From IMG/VR virus record IMGVR_UViG_3300017781_004450, positions 1 through 64,000 of that record: 64,000 nucleotides of DNA; one strand, written 5' to 3'. This document shows, piece after piece, positions 62,979 to 64,000 of this stretch. The translations under genes and the position numbers were made by a program. Under the pieces are notes generated by a model. That model ran no database searches and had not been told where the DNA came from. It saw nothing but the letters and a program-made list of their open reading frames with translations. This DNA is from a virus. How positions within the stretch are numbered: position 1 is the stretch's first letter; each line of letters begins with the position of its first letter.

Positions 62979-63967
62979 GCGTACTTGGGTAGTACGTTTT
63001 GTTCATTTTGTTTTACTTGATTAACATTTTTAGGACACATATTACAAGCATCTATATGTGAGTAGTGTGTATTATAAAAATTGTTTATAGCGTCTTGATC
63101 GTTAAGTGTTAAGTCCACCGGTTTGTAATTTAAGTACGGCTGCCAATCTTCATCGTCTAATTGTTTTGTTTTTGTTAGTACATTTTTAAGTGTACCTAAT
63201 GCTCCGCATTTGTAAACTTTCTTGTTAATTAGCATTGCACAAAAACAACTAGGACAACCATTCCAATATGATGATTCAGGATCTCCTTGATTAAACGGCC
63301 TTAATTTTCCTAAGTCATCTCTGTTATGTATTTTTTGAAAACTATGAGCTTCCATATAATATATGCCACTTTTCCCATTCATCCATGCTGCTTCGTTAGG
63401 AGACTCTTCCATGGTTAAGTCCATACCTTTTCGTCTATTAAACTCTTGCCAAGCAGCATTGCCACCTCCCAAGTTCATTATAGAAGACCACCAACTGCTT
63501 GTAGGTTCAACTTTATCATATCCTACACGAGCTGCAAGATCGTATACATTTTCTAACATTTGATTATGCTTTGCTAAAACGTCCCATGCTGCTACATGAC
63601 TACAAATTTGCATCCATACATTATGTTTTGTAATTAACTCTACAGCAAGATCCATTACCTTTGGTTTGTTTAATGCAATACCATTAGTAGGAAAGAAGAT
63701 AACTTTATCTTTTTCTTTTTCTAAACTTCGAATATGTTCAATAATTGCTATAACTGTATCTGTGTATAAGAAAGGTTCTCCGCCTAACACACTCCAACAC
63801 TCTACATTAAACTGTTGGCTAGCAAGTGTAACACTTTCTAAAATGTTATCAAGTGTAGGATCAAATTCTCCGTGTCGTATGTAGTCACTCCTTGTATCGC
63901 AGTGATCACAAGCAAGTTGACATTTGTTGCCGTAGAATATATCTAATATTTTAATACTATCGTTCAT
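62963..63967 (-). CDS. radical SAM protein H
   Basis: A 334-residue radical SAM protein with Cys16, 20 and 23 (GNKCQLACDHCDT) and 'CWSVLGGEPFLYTDTVI' as the SAM-binding block. 'VIFFPTNGIAL' and 'VWMQICSHVAAWD' continue the barrel. The C-terminal half contains 'WNGCPSCFCAML', 'VYKCGALG' and 'HIDACNMCPKN', at least two auxiliary cysteine groups (SPASM-like). The CDT after the third cysteine recalls QueE, but the length and auxiliary cysteines argue against it. The upstream promoter region is outside the window. Confidence 0.9.
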   Translation of the reverse strand: MNDSIKILDIFYGNKCQLACDHCDTRSDYIRHGEFDPTLDNILESVTLASQQFNVECWSVLGGEPFLYTDTVIAIIEHIRSLEKEKDKVIFFPTNGIALNKPKVMDLAVELITKHNVWMQICSHVAAWDVLAKHNQMLENVYDLAARVGYDKVEPTSSWWSSIMNLGGGNAAWQEFNRRKGMDLTMEESPNEAAWMNGKSGIYYMEAHSFQKIHNRDDLGKLRPFNQGDPESSYWNGCPSCFCAMLINKKVYKCGALGTLKNVLTKTKQLDDEDWQPYLNYKPVDLTLNDQDAINNFYNTHYSHIDACNMCPKNVNQVKQNEQNVLPKYAKNRL

Positions 63968-64000
63968 TCTGTTTCCTATAACTTCTTGCTATAAGTTCCA

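Noticed and set aside
62963-63967. Radical SAM H as QueE, because of CDHCDT.
   Set aside because: It is longer than QueE and has extra C-terminal cysteine groups; sequence context is the radical SAM island, not queD.
1-64000. tRNA genes, insertion sequences, integrase or attachment sites.
   Set aside because: No cloverleaf-like segment, transposase or integrase motif was recognised by eye; a tRNA scan was not possible here.

Overview
The window reads as part of the genome of a tailed, T4-like marine myovirus. It is AT-rich and tightly packed: genes overlap by a few bases and there is no gene-free stretch above 300 bases. It carries T4-type replication and auxiliary genes (gp44-type clamp loader, PhoH, MazG, ThyX, UvsE, a GroES-like co-chaperonin), a lysis cassette, a run of very large fibre-like structural genes, and T4-like late promoter boxes (TATAAATA and close variants). 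The host cannot be read directly. An alternative oxidase, 7Fe ferredoxin and ISC proteins point to an aerobic Gram-negative heterotroph, plausibly a marine alphaproteobacterium (inference).

Layout. 1-4.1 kb, minus strand: small conserved T4-like genes, a DUF3008-like membrane protein (cut by the window edge) and a nucleotidyltransferase. 4.1-7.7 kb: proteostasis block (ClpA-type unfoldase, peptide deformylase, DnaJ). 7.8-10.8 kb: lysis cassette with three small membrane proteins (holin candidates), an overlapping spanin-like pair, an extra 53-aa lipoprotein, an ACP-like protein lacking the carrier serine, and a GH19 endolysin with a peptidoglycan-binding domain. 10.8-17.0 kb: two conserved unknowns, PhoH on the plus strand behind a short leader ORF, FdxA-type ferredoxin, clamp loader, nucleotidyltransferase, MazG, co-chaperonin and a DnaE fragment. 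17.0-29.9 kb: six structural/fibre genes, five of which share an N-terminal motif; one has ten 48-bp YadA-like repeats. 30.2-33.3 kb: iscU and iscS on the minus strand, SOD-like and iscA on the plus strand. 33.3-42.0 kb: UvsE, phosphomannomutase-like HAD, glycosyltransferase, KdsA, QueD, a fibre protein, ThyX and an Hc1-like basic protein. 42.0-64.0 kb: an accessory island with eight radical SAM proteins, six to seven 2-oxoglutarate/Fe(II)-type oxygenases (one fused to a cold-shock domain), an alternative oxidase, a PP-loop ATPase, a methyltransferase, an epimerase, two small SDRs, two kinase-like paralogues, an SGNH-like hydrolase and a GNAT-like protein.

The unifying theme is iron. The phage appears to bring its own cysteine desulfurase, IscU scaffold, A-type carrier and ferredoxin, and it also encodes many proteins that would consume [4Fe-4S] clusters or Fe(II). 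Two promoter classes are visible. Near-consensus sigma70 promoters (TTGACA-N17-TATAAT type), all on the minus strand, precede mazG, the clamp loader, iscS, uvsE, queD and others, and look early. T4-like late boxes precede structural and lysis genes and most island operons. At about fifteen sites the late box ends only 4-6 bases (usually exactly 5) before the start codon, which predicts leaderless late mRNAs. Two radical-SAM/oxygenase operon pairs diverge from intergenic gaps of only 26-27 bases that hold two back-to-back boxes.
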